64,000 nucleotides of DNA from Pseudomonas arcuscaelestis (GCF_016881005.1 NZ_JACOPV010000021.1:46414-110413); one strand, 5' to 3'; positions 25,746 to 34,250 are shown, numbered from the stretch's first letter. Numbers and translations are program-made. Notes: generated by a model not told the origin, from the letters alone.

Positions 25746-26597
25746 ATGACGACTGCTCAGCGACAACCAACACTTCCAAGTCAGTGCATGGCCGAATTCC
25801 TCGGCACCGCCCTGCTGATCTTCTTCGGCACCGGCTGCGTAGCCGCGCTCAAGGTCGCAGGCGCCAGTTTCGGCTTGTGGGAAATAAGCATCATCTGGGG
25901 CGTCGGCGTAAGCTTGGCGATTTACCTGACAGCCGGGGTTTCCGGCGCTCACCTGAACCCTGCGGTGAGTATCGCCCTGTGGTTGTTCGCAGGCTTTGAA
26001 AGGCACAAAGTACCCTTCTACATCATTGCCCAGATCGCCGGCGCCTTTTGTGGCGCAGCGTTGGTTTACACGCTCTACAGCAATCTTTTCTTCGATTTCG
26101 AACAAACTCATCAAATGATCCGCGGCAGCCAAGCCAGCCTGGAACTTGCCTCGGTATTCTCGACGTACCCACACCCGGCGCTGTCCACTGCTCAGGCCTT
26201 TCTGGTCGAAATGATCATCACTGCGGTGCTGATGGCAGTGATCATGGCCCTGACCGACGACAACAACGGCCTGCCGCGAGGCGCCATGGCGCCCTTGTTG
26301 ATCGGACTGCTGATTGCCGTGATTGGCAGCGCAATGGGCCCGCTGACTGGCTTTGCCATGAACCCTGCCCGTGACCTGGGACCCAAACTGATGACATTCC
26401 TCGCTGGATGGGGCGAAATCACCTTTACTGGCGGACGTGACATTCCCTATTTCCTGATTCCAATTTTTGCGCCGATCATAGGGGCGATCCTTGGGGCCGC
26501 CCTTTATCGCGGCGTCATCGCCCGCAACTTGCCGGTTGCCGAGAGCGACAACGCCCAGACCGACGCCATCCCTCAGGGCAAGACCCAGGCATCCTGA
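25746..26597 (+). CDS. glpF: Glycerol uptake facilitator
   Basis: A 283-residue aquaglyceroporin of the inner membrane with six membrane segments. The two half-helix motifs are HLNPAVS and MNPARDLGP; the Asp after NPAR is the mark of glycerol-type channels. It is the first gene of glpFK, followed 66 bases later by glpK, which traps the incoming glycerol as glycerol-3-phosphate. Ribosome site GAGG. Confidence 0.96.
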   Translation: MTTAQRQPTLPSQCMAEFLGTALLIFFGTGCVAALKVAGASFGLWEISIIWGVGVSLAIYLTAGVSGAHLNPAVSIALWLFAGFERHKVPFYIIAQIAGAFCGAALVYTLYSNLFFDFEQTHQMIRGSQASLELASVFSTYPHPALSTAQAFLVEMIITAVLMAVIMALTDDNNGLPRGAMAPLLIGLLIAVIGSAMGPLTGFAMNPARDLGPKLMTFLAGWGEITFTGGRDIPYFLIPIFAPIIGAILGAALYRGVIARNLPVAESDNAQTDAIPQGKTQAS

Positions 26598-26663
26598 TGC
26601 CGGATCGGCGAGCCAGGCTCGCGCTGCTCTGATAACCACCCTATTTAGTGCAAGGCCACCGAC

Positions 26664-28163
26664 ATGACAGACACCCACGACAAGAACTACATCATTGCCC
26701 TGGACCAGGGCACGACGAGTTCACGGGCCATCATTTTCGACCGCGACGCCAACGTGGTAGGCACCTCGCAGCGCGAGTTCGCACAGCATTACCCGCAAGC
26801 TGGCTGGGTCGAGCACGACCCCATGGAAATTTTCGCCACTCAGAGCGCGACCATGGTCGAAGCGCTGGCCCAGGCTGGCCTGAGTCATGACCAGGTAGCC
26901 GCCATCGGCATTACCAACCAGCGTGAAACCACCGTGGTGTGGGACAAGGAGACCGGCCGGCCGGTGTACAACGCCATTGTCTGGCAATGCCGCCGCAGTA
27001 CGGAGATCTGTGAACAGCTCAAGCGTGACGGGCTGCAGGAATATATCCGTGAAACTACCGGCCTGGTCACCGACCCTTACTTCTCCGGCACCAAGCTCAA
27101 GTGGATACTCGATAACGTCGAAGGCGCCCGCGAGCGCGCCGAGCGTGGCGAGCTGCTATTCGGCACGGTCGACAGCTGGCTGATCTGGAAATTCTCCGGC
27201 GGCAAAGTGCATGTCACTGACTATACCAATGCCTCGCGCACCATGCTCTTCAACATCCATACCCTGCAGTGGGATGAGAAGATGCTTGAGGTGCTGGACA
27301 TCCCTCGGCAGATGCTTCCGCAAGTTCGCGGCTCGTCGCAAGTCTACGGGCACACCAAGAGCGGCATTGCGATTGCCGGTATTGCTGGCGATCAGCAAGC
27401 GGCGCTGTTTGGACAGATGTGCGTGGAACCCGGCCAAGCCAAGAATACCTATGGCACAGGCTGTTTCCTGCTGATGAACACGGGCGACAAGGCGGTAAAG
27501 TCCTCCCACGGCCTACTGACTACCATCGCTTGCGGCCCACGTGGCGAAGTGGCCTATGCATTGGAAGGCGCAGTCTTCAACGGCGGCTCCACTGTGCAGT
27601 GGCTGCGTGACGAACTGAAGATCGTCAATGACGCCCATGACACCGAATACTTTGCCAGCAAGGTCAAAGACAGCAACGGCGTCTATCTGGTACCCGCCTT
27701 CACTGGCCTGGGCGCGCCCTACTGGGACCCTTACGCCCGTGGCGCATTGTTCGGACTGACCCGTGGCGTGAAAGTCGATCACATCATCCGTGCCGCGCTG
27801 GAATCGATCGCCTACCAGACCCGCGACGTTCTCGATGCCATGCAGCAAGACTGCGGCGAGCGCTTGAGCGAACTGCGTGTGGACGGCGGTGCAGTGGCCA
27901 ACAACTTCCTCATGCAATTCCAGGCCGACATTCTCGGTACCTGTGTCGAACGCCCACAAATGCGCGAAACCACCGCCCTGGGCGCTGCTTACCTGGCGGG
28001 TCTGGCCTGCGGTTTCTGGAGCAGCCTGGATGAGTTACGCGGCAAAGCAATCATCGAGCGCGAGTTCAGCCCACAGCTCGATGAAGCGCAGAAAGAGAAA
28101 CTGTATGCCGGCTGGCTGAAAGCGGTGGATCGTACCCGTGACTGGGAACCGCACGAGGAATAG
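26664..28163 (+). CDS. glpK: Glycerol kinase
   Basis: A 499-residue FGGY-family kinase making sn-glycerol-3-phosphate. The ATP-binding phosphate-1 loop DQGTTSSRAIIFD is at residues 12-24. The catalytic Asp lies in GIAGDQQAALFG near residue 245, and a FGGY-type signature is present further on. Length and sequence are normal for the family. Confidence 0.97.
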   Translation: MTDTHDKNYIIALDQGTTSSRAIIFDRDANVVGTSQREFAQHYPQAGWVEHDPMEIFATQSATMVEALAQAGLSHDQVAAIGITNQRETTVVWDKETGRPVYNAIVWQCRRSTEICEQLKRDGLQEYIRETTGLVTDPYFSGTKLKWILDNVEGARERAERGELLFGTVDSWLIWKFSGGKVHVTDYTNASRTMLFNIHTLQWDEKMLEVLDIPRQMLPQVRGSSQVYGHTKSGIAIAGIAGDQQAALFGQMCVEPGQAKNTYGTGCFLLMNTGDKAVKSSHGLLTTIACGPRGEVAYALEGAVFNGGSTVQWLRDELKIVNDAHDTEYFASKVKDSNGVYLVPAFTGLGAPYWDPYARGALFGLTRGVKVDHIIRAALESIAYQTRDVLDAMQQDCGERLSELRVDGGAVANNFLMQFQADILGTCVERPQMRETTALGAAYLAGLACGFWSSLDELRGKAIIEREFSPQLDEAQKEKLYAGWLKAVDRTRDWEPHEE

Positions 28164-28183
28164 GCACTAACTGCAAGTTGGGC

Positions 28184-28234
28184 GCTACAAGCTGCAAGGG
28201 CAAGCCGATCATCTTGTAGCTTGCAGCTTGTAGC
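28184..28234. repeat. Inverted repeat with CTTGCAGCTTGTAGC, copy 1
   Basis: GCTACAAGCTGCAAG (28184-28198) is the exact complement of CTTGCAGCTTGTAGC (28220-28234). The same 15-mer occurs at 61236-61250 after gcd. Both sit directly behind a stop codon, so they may act as terminators or be a dispersed repeat. Confidence 0.8.
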
Positions 28235-28284
28235 TTGAGCTGCTTTCATGGCGCAATTTGCCCGGCAGCCCCAAAGGACCGCCC

Positions 28285-29040
28285 ATGAACCTCCCACCAC
28301 GCCAACAACAAATTCTCGAACTGGTCCGCGAGCGCGGCTATGTCAGTATCGAGGAAATGGCGCAGTTATTTGTCGTTACCCCGCAAACCATCCGCCGTGA
28401 TATCAACCAGCTTGCCGAGGTAAATCTGCTGCGCCGTTATCACGGCGGCGCCGCTTACGACTCAAGCATCGAGAACACCGCCTACGCCATGCGCGCAGAC
28501 CAGATGCGCGACGAAAAGCAGCGTATTGCCGAAGCTATCGCGGCGCAGATTCCCGATCACGCCTCACTGTTCATCAACATCGGTACCACGACCGAGTCGA
28601 TCGCCCGTGCCCTGCTCAATCACAACCACCTGAAAATCATCACCAACAACCTGCACGTAGCCTCCATCCTCAGTGCCAAGGATGACTTCGAGGTGCTTCT
28701 GGCCGGTGGCAATGTCCGCCGTGACGGCGGCGTGGTTGGCCAGGCCAGTGTCGACTTCATCAATCAATTCAAGGTCGACTTCGCCCTGGTAGGTATCAGT
28801 GGTATCGACGAGGACGGCAGCCTACTGGATTTCGATTATCAGGAAGTACGGGTATCCCAAGCGATCATTGCCAACGCCCGCCAGGTCATCCTTGCGGCCG
28901 ACTCGAGCAAGTTCGGCCGCAACGCCATGGTGCGCCTCGGCTCGATCAGCCTGATCGATTGCCTGGTCACCGATCATTCTCCTGTTCCAGCCCTCACTCA
29001 TCTGCTCAACCAGCACAAAATCCGCCTGGAAGTGGTTTGA
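28285..29040 (+). CDS. glpR: Glycerol-3-phosphate regulon repressor
   Basis: A 251-residue DeoR-family repressor. The N-terminal winged helix is residues 1-57 (YVSIEEMAQLFVVTPQTIRRDINQLAE), followed by the sugar-phosphate effector domain (FINIGTTTESIARAL). Glycerol-3-phosphate is the known inducer in Pseudomonas and E. coli. I chose the ATG at 28285, which has an AAAGGA site; nine codons upstream are open but not conserved in type. Confidence 0.94.
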   Translation: MNLPPRQQQILELVRERGYVSIEEMAQLFVVTPQTIRRDINQLAEVNLLRRYHGGAAYDSSIENTAYAMRADQMRDEKQRIAEAIAAQIPDHASLFINIGTTTESIARALLNHNHLKIITNNLHVASILSAKDDFEVLLAGGNVRRDGGVVGQASVDFINQFKVDFALVGISGIDEDGSLLDFDYQEVRVSQAIIANARQVILAADSSKFGRNAMVRLGSISLIDCLVTDHSPVPALTHLLNQHKIRLEVV

Positions 29041-29047
29041 CAGCCCA

Positions 29048-29070
29048 GCTGCCACCGCACGGGTGGCAGC
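29048..29070 (+). terminator. Hairpin after glpR
   Basis: GCTGCCACC pairs with GGTGGCAGC a few bases after the stop. There is no proper T-run. Confidence 0.55.
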
Positions 29071-29169
29071 GCCAATGTTCGTAAATTTTCATTTCCCTGT
29101 CATCTGATCAGTATTTTCTATTGAAAGCGACTGGCAGCCTGCATTCTGTTGCGCTACTATTTTCGCAAA

Positions 29170-29185
29170 TGAACATTGATGTTCA
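29170..29185. promoter_or_regulatory. Palindrome upstream of glpD (candidate GlpR operator)
   Basis: TGAACAT-TG-ATGTTCA is a perfect 16-base palindrome 34 bases before the glpD start. AATGTTCG, which matches a GlpR half-site, occurs further up near 29073. Binding by GlpR is inferred from position. Confidence 0.55.
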
Positions 29186-29218
29186 AAATCGATACTAGAG
29201 TTCTTGAGGACGCCGCCC

Positions 29219-30757
29219 GTGCCGCAATCCAGCTTGTCATCGCCTCCCCTTGCCGACATCTATGACCTCGCCGTAATTGGCGGCGGTATCAACGGCGTCG
29301 GCATTGCCGCCGACGCGGCCGGGCGCGGCCTCTCGGTTTTTCTCTGCGAGAAGGACGACCTGGCAAGCCACACCTCGTCGGCCAGCAGCAAGCTGATTCA
29401 CGGCGGCCTGCGATATCTGGAACACTACGAATTTCGCTTGGTGCGTGAAGCGCTGGCTGAGCGTGAGGTCTTGCTGGCCAAAGCCCCGCATATCGTCAAG
29501 CCGATGCGCTTTGTGCTACCACACCGCCCGCACTTGCGCCCCGCGTGGATGATTCGCGCCGGCCTGTTTCTTTACGACAACCTGGGTAAACGCAAACAGT
29601 TGGGTGCTTCACGCAGCCTGCGCTTTGGCCCAGGCAACCCGCTCAAGCCGGCAATAACCCGCGGCTTCGAGTACGCCGACTGCGCGGTCGATGACGCGCG
29701 CCTGGTCGTGCTCAACGCCATGGCGGCCCGTGAAAACGGGGCTGATATCCGTACGCGTACCCGCTGCATCAGCGCTCAACGCGTTGATGGTGTGTGGAAC
29801 GTAGTGCTGGAACACGCCGATGGCAGCCAAAAATCGATTCGCGCCCGTGCGCTGGTCAATGCCGCCGGCCCATGGGTTGCAAAGTTCATTCAGGACGACC
29901 TCAAGCTCGACGCGCCTTATGGCATCCGCCTGATTCAAGGCAGCCACCTGATCGTGCCGAGACTGTACGAAGGTGAGCACGCCTACATTCTGCAGAACGA
30001 AGACCAGCGCATCGTGTTCGCCATCCCGTATCTGGAGCGCTTCACCCTGATCGGCACAACCGATCGCGAATACACCGGTGATCCGGCCAAGGTGACGATT
30101 ACCGAAGGCGAGACGGACTACCTGCTTAACGTAGTCAACGAGCATTTCAATCACCAACTCAGCCGTGCAGACATCCTCCACACCTACGCGGGCGTACGTC
30201 CGCTGTGCAACGACGAATCTGACAATCCATCGGCTGTGACTCGTGACTACACCTTGGCACTGTCCTCCAGTACTGGAGAAGCACCTCTGCTTTCGGTGTT
30301 TGGCGGCAAGCTGACCACCTACCGCAAACTGGCTGAATCGGCCATGGCCCAACTCGCGCCTTTCTTCACCCAGATGCGTGGAAGCTGGACCGCCAGCGCC
30401 ACGTTACCGGGAGGTGAAAACATGACTACCCCGCAGGCTCTGACCGATACCATCCTGGCGCGTTGCGGCTGGCTGCCAGCGGAAATCGCCAAGCGTTGGG
30501 CGCTCACATACGGCACACGAGTTTGGCGCGTGCTCGAAGGCGTTGAAGGTCCCGAGGACCTGGGTGAAGCCATCGGCGGCGGCTTGTTCACTCGCGAAGT
30601 GGACTATCTGTGCAGTGATGAATGGGCCGTCAGCGCTGACGACATCTTGTGGCGCCGGAGCAAACTGGGCTTGTTTACCAGCACGCTTGAGCAGCAGGCA
30701 CTACGCGACTACTTGCAACGCCTAGAGTTGAGCAGGGCGCGCGCTCAAGCGGCCTGA
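29219..30757 (+). CDS. glpD: Aerobic glycerol-3-phosphate dehydrogenase
   Basis: A 512-residue membrane-associated flavoprotein that oxidises glycerol-3-phosphate to dihydroxyacetone phosphate and feeds quinone. The FAD-binding fold begins DLAVIGGGINGVGIAADAAGRG near residue 17. The start is a GTG at 29219 preceded by GAGGA at eight bases; a TTG five codons before is less likely and would overlap the ribosome site. Its 3' end is followed by a REP pair, and glpM is not next to it. Confidence 0.95.
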   Translation: MPQSSLSSPPLADIYDLAVIGGGINGVGIAADAAGRGLSVFLCEKDDLASHTSSASSKLIHGGLRYLEHYEFRLVREALAEREVLLAKAPHIVKPMRFVLPHRPHLRPAWMIRAGLFLYDNLGKRKQLGASRSLRFGPGNPLKPAITRGFEYADCAVDDARLVVLNAMAARENGADIRTRTRCISAQRVDGVWNVVLEHADGSQKSIRARALVNAAGPWVAKFIQDDLKLDAPYGIRLIQGSHLIVPRLYEGEHAYILQNEDQRIVFAIPYLERFTLIGTTDREYTGDPAKVTITEGETDYLLNVVNEHFNHQLSRADILHTYAGVRPLCNDESDNPSAVTRDYTLALSSSTGEAPLLSVFGGKLTTYRKLAESAMAQLAPFFTQMRGSWTASATLPGGENMTTPQALTDTILARCGWLPAEIAKRWALTYGTRVWRVLEGVEGPEDLGEAIGGGLFTREVDYLCSDEWAVSADDILWRRSKLGLFTSTLEQQALRDYLQRLELSRARAQAA

Positions 30758-30771
30758 AGTCGGTAACACAT

Positions 30772-30823
30772 CGCGGGGCAATCCCGCTCCCACTGCGCCC
30801 CGTGGGAGCGGGATTGCCCCGCG
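30772..30823. repeat. REP pair (BIME-like) after glpD
   Basis: CGCGGGGCAATCCCGCTCCCA pairs perfectly over 21 bases with its complement across a 10-base loop. This is the typical form of Pseudomonas REP pairs and may also end glpD transcription. Confidence 0.85.
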
Positions 30824-30828
30824 CTTCA

Positions 30829-30842
30829 TTCGGTTTTCCGAA
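30829..30842. promoter_or_regulatory. Candidate AauR site 1
   Basis: TTCGG-TTTT-CCGAA is a perfect copy of the TTCGG-N4-CCGAA repeat I recall as the AauR motif in P. aeruginosa. It lies about 122 bases before the -24 element, a normal enhancer distance. Confidence 0.65.
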
Positions 30843-30859
30843 CACTGCCGTACAATGCA

Positions 30860-30873
30860 TTCGGCCAACCGGA
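30860..30873. promoter_or_regulatory. Candidate AauR site 2
   Basis: TTCGG-CCAA-CCGGA differs from the repeat at one position. Its centre is 31 bases from that of site 1, about three helical turns, so both would face the same side. Confidence 0.55.
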
Positions 30874-30931
30874 CAAACCAGCCTGCCCCATGCTTGTCAT
30901 AAAAGATTAACCCCTCGCTTTTACAGGCCCT

Positions 30932-30947
30932 TGTGATCGAAATCACG
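30932..30947. promoter_or_regulatory. CRP-like palindrome
   Basis: TGTGATCGAAATCACG fits the TGTGA-N6-TCACA pattern of Crp/Vfr in all but the last base. It ends about four bases before the -24 element. Confidence 0.45.
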
Positions 30948-30950
30948 GCT

Positions 30951-30966
30951 TGGCACGACTCATGCT
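30951..30966 (+). promoter_or_regulatory. Sigma-54 promoter of aatJ
   Basis: TGGCAC-GACTC-ATGCT has the invariant GG and GC ten bases apart and matches the -24/-12 consensus except for one base. It lies 100 bases before the aatJ start. An RpoN promoter is expected because AauR is an NtrC-type activator. Confidence 0.75.
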
Positions 30967-31040
30967 CTACACTCAGTACCCGAATGCGCAACGCTTCATT
31001 GCAGTGTTCGCTGAACGAAAGAGCCCGCCAACGGCTCCAT

Positions 31041-31053
31041 AAAAAAAACAACG
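31041..31053 (+). promoter_or_regulatory. A-rich Hfq/Crc-type motif before aatJ
   Basis: An A-run followed by CAACG contains AANAANAA and adjoins the GAGGA ribosome site. Such motifs bind Hfq and Crc in Pseudomonas and block translation during catabolite repression. aatJ is, as far as I recall, among Crc-controlled transport genes of P. putida. Confidence 0.5.
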
Positions 31054-31067
31054 TCGAGGAAATTTTG

Positions 31068-32000
31068 ATGCGTATCGTTCCCCACCTGTTGGGCGCAGCT
31101 ATCACAGCTGCTTTGATCAGCACGCCAGCTGCAGCCGCTGAGCTGACCGGCACCCTGAAAAAAATCAACGACTCGGGCACCATTACTCTGGGGCACCGCG
31201 ACGCTTCTATCCCGTTCTCTTACATCGCCGACGCTTCGGGTAAACCCGTCGGTTACTCCCATGACATTCAATTGGCAATCGTTGAGGCTCTGAAAAAGGA
31301 CCTGAACAAGCCGGACTTGAAGGTCAAATACAACCTCGTCACCTCCCAAACCCGTATTCCGCTGGTTCAGAATGGTACCGTTGACGTCGAGTGTGGTTCG
31401 ACCACCAACAACGTCGAGCGCCAGCAGCAAGTGGCGTTCTCGGTCGGTATCTTCGAAGTGGGTACTCGCCTACTGACCAAGGCCGAAGACGGTAAGCCGG
31501 AAAACGCCAAGTACAAGGACTTCCCTGACCTGGCCGGCAAAAACGTGGTAACGACCGCGGGCACCACTTCCGAGCGCATCCTCAAGTCGATGAACGCCGA
31601 CAAGCAGATGAAAATGAACGTCATCTCGGCCAAGGACCATGGCGAGTCCTTCCAGATGCTCGAGTCCGGCCGCGCCGTAGCCTTCATGATGGATGACGCG
31701 CTGCTCGCAGGTGAAATGGCCAAGGCCAAGAATCCAAAGGGCTGGGCAATCGTAGGTACTCCACAGTCCTATGAAATCTACGGCTGCATGGTTCGCAAAG
31801 ACGACGCACCGTTCAAGGAAGCCGTCGACAAGGCCATCGTGGCCCTCTACAAGTCGGGTGAGATCAACAAGATCTACGACAAATGGTTCAATCAGCCAGT
31901 CCCACCAAAGGGCCTGAACCTGCAGTTCCCGATGAGCGACGAGCTCAAGGCGCTGATCGCCAACCCTACCGACAAAGCTGCAGACGAAAAGAAGTCCTGA
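31068..32000 (+). CDS. aatJ: Glutamate/aspartate ABC transporter, binding protein
   Basis: A 310-residue periplasmic solute-binding protein (family 3). The signal peptide is about residues 1-24 (LLGAAITAALISTPAAAA). Ligand-binding blocks include GHRDASIPFSY and PLVQNGTVDVECGSTTNN. It is the first gene of aatJQMP for acidic amino acid uptake, as in P. putida. I chose the ATG at 31068 with a GAGGA site; the open frame upstream runs over the promoter. A stable hairpin separates it from aatQ, which would let it be made in excess over the permeases. Confidence 0.95.
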   Translation: MRIVPHLLGAAITAALISTPAAAAELTGTLKKINDSGTITLGHRDASIPFSYIADASGKPVGYSHDIQLAIVEALKKDLNKPDLKVKYNLVTSQTRIPLVQNGTVDVECGSTTNNVERQQQVAFSVGIFEVGTRLLTKAEDGKPENAKYKDFPDLAGKNVVTTAGTTSERILKSMNADKQMKMNVISAKDHGESFQMLESGRAVAFMMDDALLAGEMAKAKNPKGWAIVGTPQSYEIYGCMVRKDDAPFKEAVDKAIVALYKSGEINKIYDKWFNQPVPPKGLNLQFPMSDELKALIANPTDKAADEKKS

Positions 32001-32027
32001 TCCCCAGCTAGTTAGTGTCTAACCTTT

Positions 32028-32056
32028 CATCCGAGGGCGCCTTGCGCCCCCGGATG
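32028..32056 (+). terminator. Intercistronic hairpin aatJ/aatQ
   Basis: CATCCG-A-GGGCGC pairs with GCGCCC-C-CGGATG around CTT. Such hairpins after binding-protein genes usually allow partial read-through and protect the upstream mRNA. Confidence 0.7.
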
Positions 32057-32099
32057 CTCGAAGGTGCCCGTGAAACAACCGATCTGAGGGGAGATCCCG

Positions 32100-32846
32100 A
32101 TGAATTACAACTGGGACTGGGGCGTATTCTTCAAGTCCACTGGCGTGGGCAGCGAGACCTATCTGGACTGGTACATCACCGGTCTGGGCTGGACTATCGC
32201 CATTGCCGTTGCCGCCTGGATCATCGCGCTGTTGCTGGGCTCTGTGCTCGGTGTCATGCGTACCGTGCCGAACCGTCTGGTGTCGGGTATCGCCACCTGC
32301 TACGTGGAACTGTTTCGTAACGTACCGCTGCTGGTGCAGCTGTTCATCTGGTACTTTCTGGTGCCAGACCTGCTGCCCGAAGGACTGCAGGAATGGTTTA
32401 AACAAGACCTGAACCCGACCACTTCGGCGCTCATCAGCGTAGTGATCTGCCTGGGCCTGTTCACCGCAGCGCGTGTTTGCGAACAAGTGCGCACCGGTAT
32501 CCAGGCGCTGCCACGCGGTCAGGAAGCCGCCGCCCGTGCCATGGGCTTCAGCCTGCCGCAGATCTACTGGAACGTACTGCTGCCGCAGGCCTACCGGATC
32601 ATCATTCCGCCGCTCACCTCAGAATTTCTGAACGTCTTCAAGAACTCCTCGGTCGCCTCGCTGATTGGCCTGATGGAGTTGTTAGCGCAAACCAAACAGA
32701 CCGCCGAGTTCTCGGCAAACCTGTTTGAAGCCTTCACCCTTGCGACACTGATCTACTTCACCCTGAACATGAGCCTGATGCTGCTGATGCGCATGATCGA
32801 GAAGAAGGTCTCGGTACCCGGCCTGATTTCCGTGGGGGGCAAATAA
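32100..32846 (+). CDS. aatQ: Glutamate/aspartate ABC transporter, permease
   Basis: A 248-residue GltJ-type inner-membrane permease with about five membrane segments. The ATPase-coupling EAA loop is recognisable as GQEAAARAMGFSLPQIYWNVLLPQA. Its stop overlaps the aatM start by one base. It forms the channel with AatM, and AatP supplies the energy. Confidence 0.93.
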   Translation: MNYNWDWGVFFKSTGVGSETYLDWYITGLGWTIAIAVAAWIIALLLGSVLGVMRTVPNRLVSGIATCYVELFRNVPLLVQLFIWYFLVPDLLPEGLQEWFKQDLNPTTSALISVVICLGLFTAARVCEQVRTGIQALPRGQEAAARAMGFSLPQIYWNVLLPQAYRIIIPPLTSEFLNVFKNSSVASLIGLMELLAQTKQTAEFSANLFEAFTLATLIYFTLNMSLMLLMRMIEKKVSVPGLISVGGK

Positions 32847-33511
32847 TGGACTTCAGTGGAATCATTCCGGCCCTGCCAGGGCTGTGGAACGGCATGGTCA
32901 TGACCCTGCAACTGATGGTCATGGGCGTGATCGGTGGTATCGCGCTGGGTACCGTCCTGGCATTGATGCGGCTCTCTTCGAGCAAGCTGCTGGCCAATAT
33001 TGCCGGTGCCTACGTCAACTACTTCCGCTCCATCCCGTTACTGTTGGTGATCACCTGGTTCTACCTGGCGGTGCCATTTGTACTGCGCTGGATCACCGGT
33101 GAAGACACGCCAATCGGCGCATTCACCTCCTGCGTCGTGGCATTCATGATGTTCGAGGCAGCGTACTTCTGCGAAATCGTCCGGGCTGGCGTGCAATCGA
33201 TCTCCAAAGGTCAGATGGGCGCTGCCCAGGCCCTGGGTATGACCTACGGCCAGACCATGCGCCTGATCATTCTGCCCCAGGCATTTCGCAAGATGACCCC
33301 GCTGCTGCTGCAGCAGAGCATCATCCTGTTCCAGGACACCTCGCTGGTCTACACCGTCGGCCTGGTCGACTTCCTCAACGCGGCACGTGCCAACGGCGAC
33401 ATCATCGGACGCTCCAACGAGTTCCTGGTGTTCGCGGGCGTTGTCTACTTCGTCATCAGCTTCTCCGCTTCCTTCCTGGTCAAGCGTCTGCAGAAAAGGA
33501 TAACCGTATGA
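32846..33511 (+). CDS. aatM: Glutamate/aspartate ABC transporter, permease
   Basis: A 221-residue GltK-type permease with about five membrane segments and the EAA loop GQMGAAQALGMTYGQTMRLIILPQA. It overlaps aatQ and aatP at both ends, consistent with strict stoichiometry. Confidence 0.93.
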   Translation: MDFSGIIPALPGLWNGMVMTLQLMVMGVIGGIALGTVLALMRLSSSKLLANIAGAYVNYFRSIPLLLVITWFYLAVPFVLRWITGEDTPIGAFTSCVVAFMMFEAAYFCEIVRAGVQSISKGQMGAAQALGMTYGQTMRLIILPQAFRKMTPLLLQQSIILFQDTSLVYTVGLVDFLNAARANGDIIGRSNEFLVFAGVVYFVISFSASFLVKRLQKRITV

Positions 33512-34242
33512 TCTCCATCAAGAACGTCAACAAATGGTACGGCGACTTCCAGGTTCTGACCGACTGCAACACCGAGGTCAAGAAAGGCGAAGTGGTTGTA
33601 GTCTGCGGCCCTTCGGGCTCGGGTAAGTCAACCCTGATTAAATGCGTCAACGCCCTGGAACCCTTCCAGAAAGGTGACATCGTCGTCGACGGTACGTCGA
33701 TTGCCGACCCCAAGACCAACCTGCCCAAGCTGCGCTCGCGGGTCGGCATGGTGTTCCAGCACTTCGAGCTGTTCCCGCACCTGACTATCACCGAGAACCT
33801 GACCATCGCCCAGCGCAAGGTACTGGGTCGCAGTGAAGCGGAAGCAACCAAGAAAGGCCTCTCCCTGCTCGACCGCGTAGGCCTGAGCGCCCACGCTAAA
33901 AAGCACCCTGGGCAACTCTCCGGTGGTCAACAGCAACGGGTAGCCATTGCCCGCGCCCTGTCGATGGACCCGATCGTCATGCTGTTCGATGAACCAACCT
34001 CGGCCCTGGACCCGGAGATGGTCAACGAAGTGCTCGACGTAATGGTCGAACTGGCTCACGAAGGCATGACCATGATGTGCGTAACCCATGAGATGGGCTT
34101 CGCCCGCAAGGTTGCCAATCGGGTGATCTTCATGGACCAGGGCAATATCATCGAGGACTGCCAGAAGGAAGCCTTCTTTGGCGACCCGACAGCGCGCCAC
34201 GAGCGTACCCAGCACTTCCTCAGCAAAATCCTGCAACACTGA
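33508..34242 (+). CDS. aatP: Glutamate/aspartate ABC transporter, ATPase
   Basis: A 244-residue GltL-type ATPase. Walker A is GPSGSGKSTL near residue 36, the signature is LSGGQQQRVAIARAL near residue 135, and Walker B is MLFDEPTSALDPE. The His switch lies in CVTHEMGFA. It is typical of polar amino acid importers. Confidence 0.95.
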   Translation: MISIKNVNKWYGDFQVLTDCNTEVKKGEVVVVCGPSGSGKSTLIKCVNALEPFQKGDIVVDGTSIADPKTNLPKLRSRVGMVFQHFELFPHLTITENLTIAQRKVLGRSEAEATKKGLSLLDRVGLSAHAKKHPGQLSGGQQQRVAIARALSMDPIVMLFDEPTSALDPEMVNEVLDVMVELAHEGMTMMCVTHEMGFARKVANRVIFMDQGNIIEDCQKEAFFGDPTARHERTQHFLSKILQH

Positions 34243-34250
34243 GGTAATGA

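Larger units (their letters stand above)
30758..31067. promoter_or_regulatory. aatJ control region
   Basis: The 310-base gap holds a REP pair, two AauR-type inverted repeats, a CRP-like palindrome, a sigma-54 promoter and an A-rich translational control motif. Each has its own entry. No gene is present. Confidence 0.7.
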
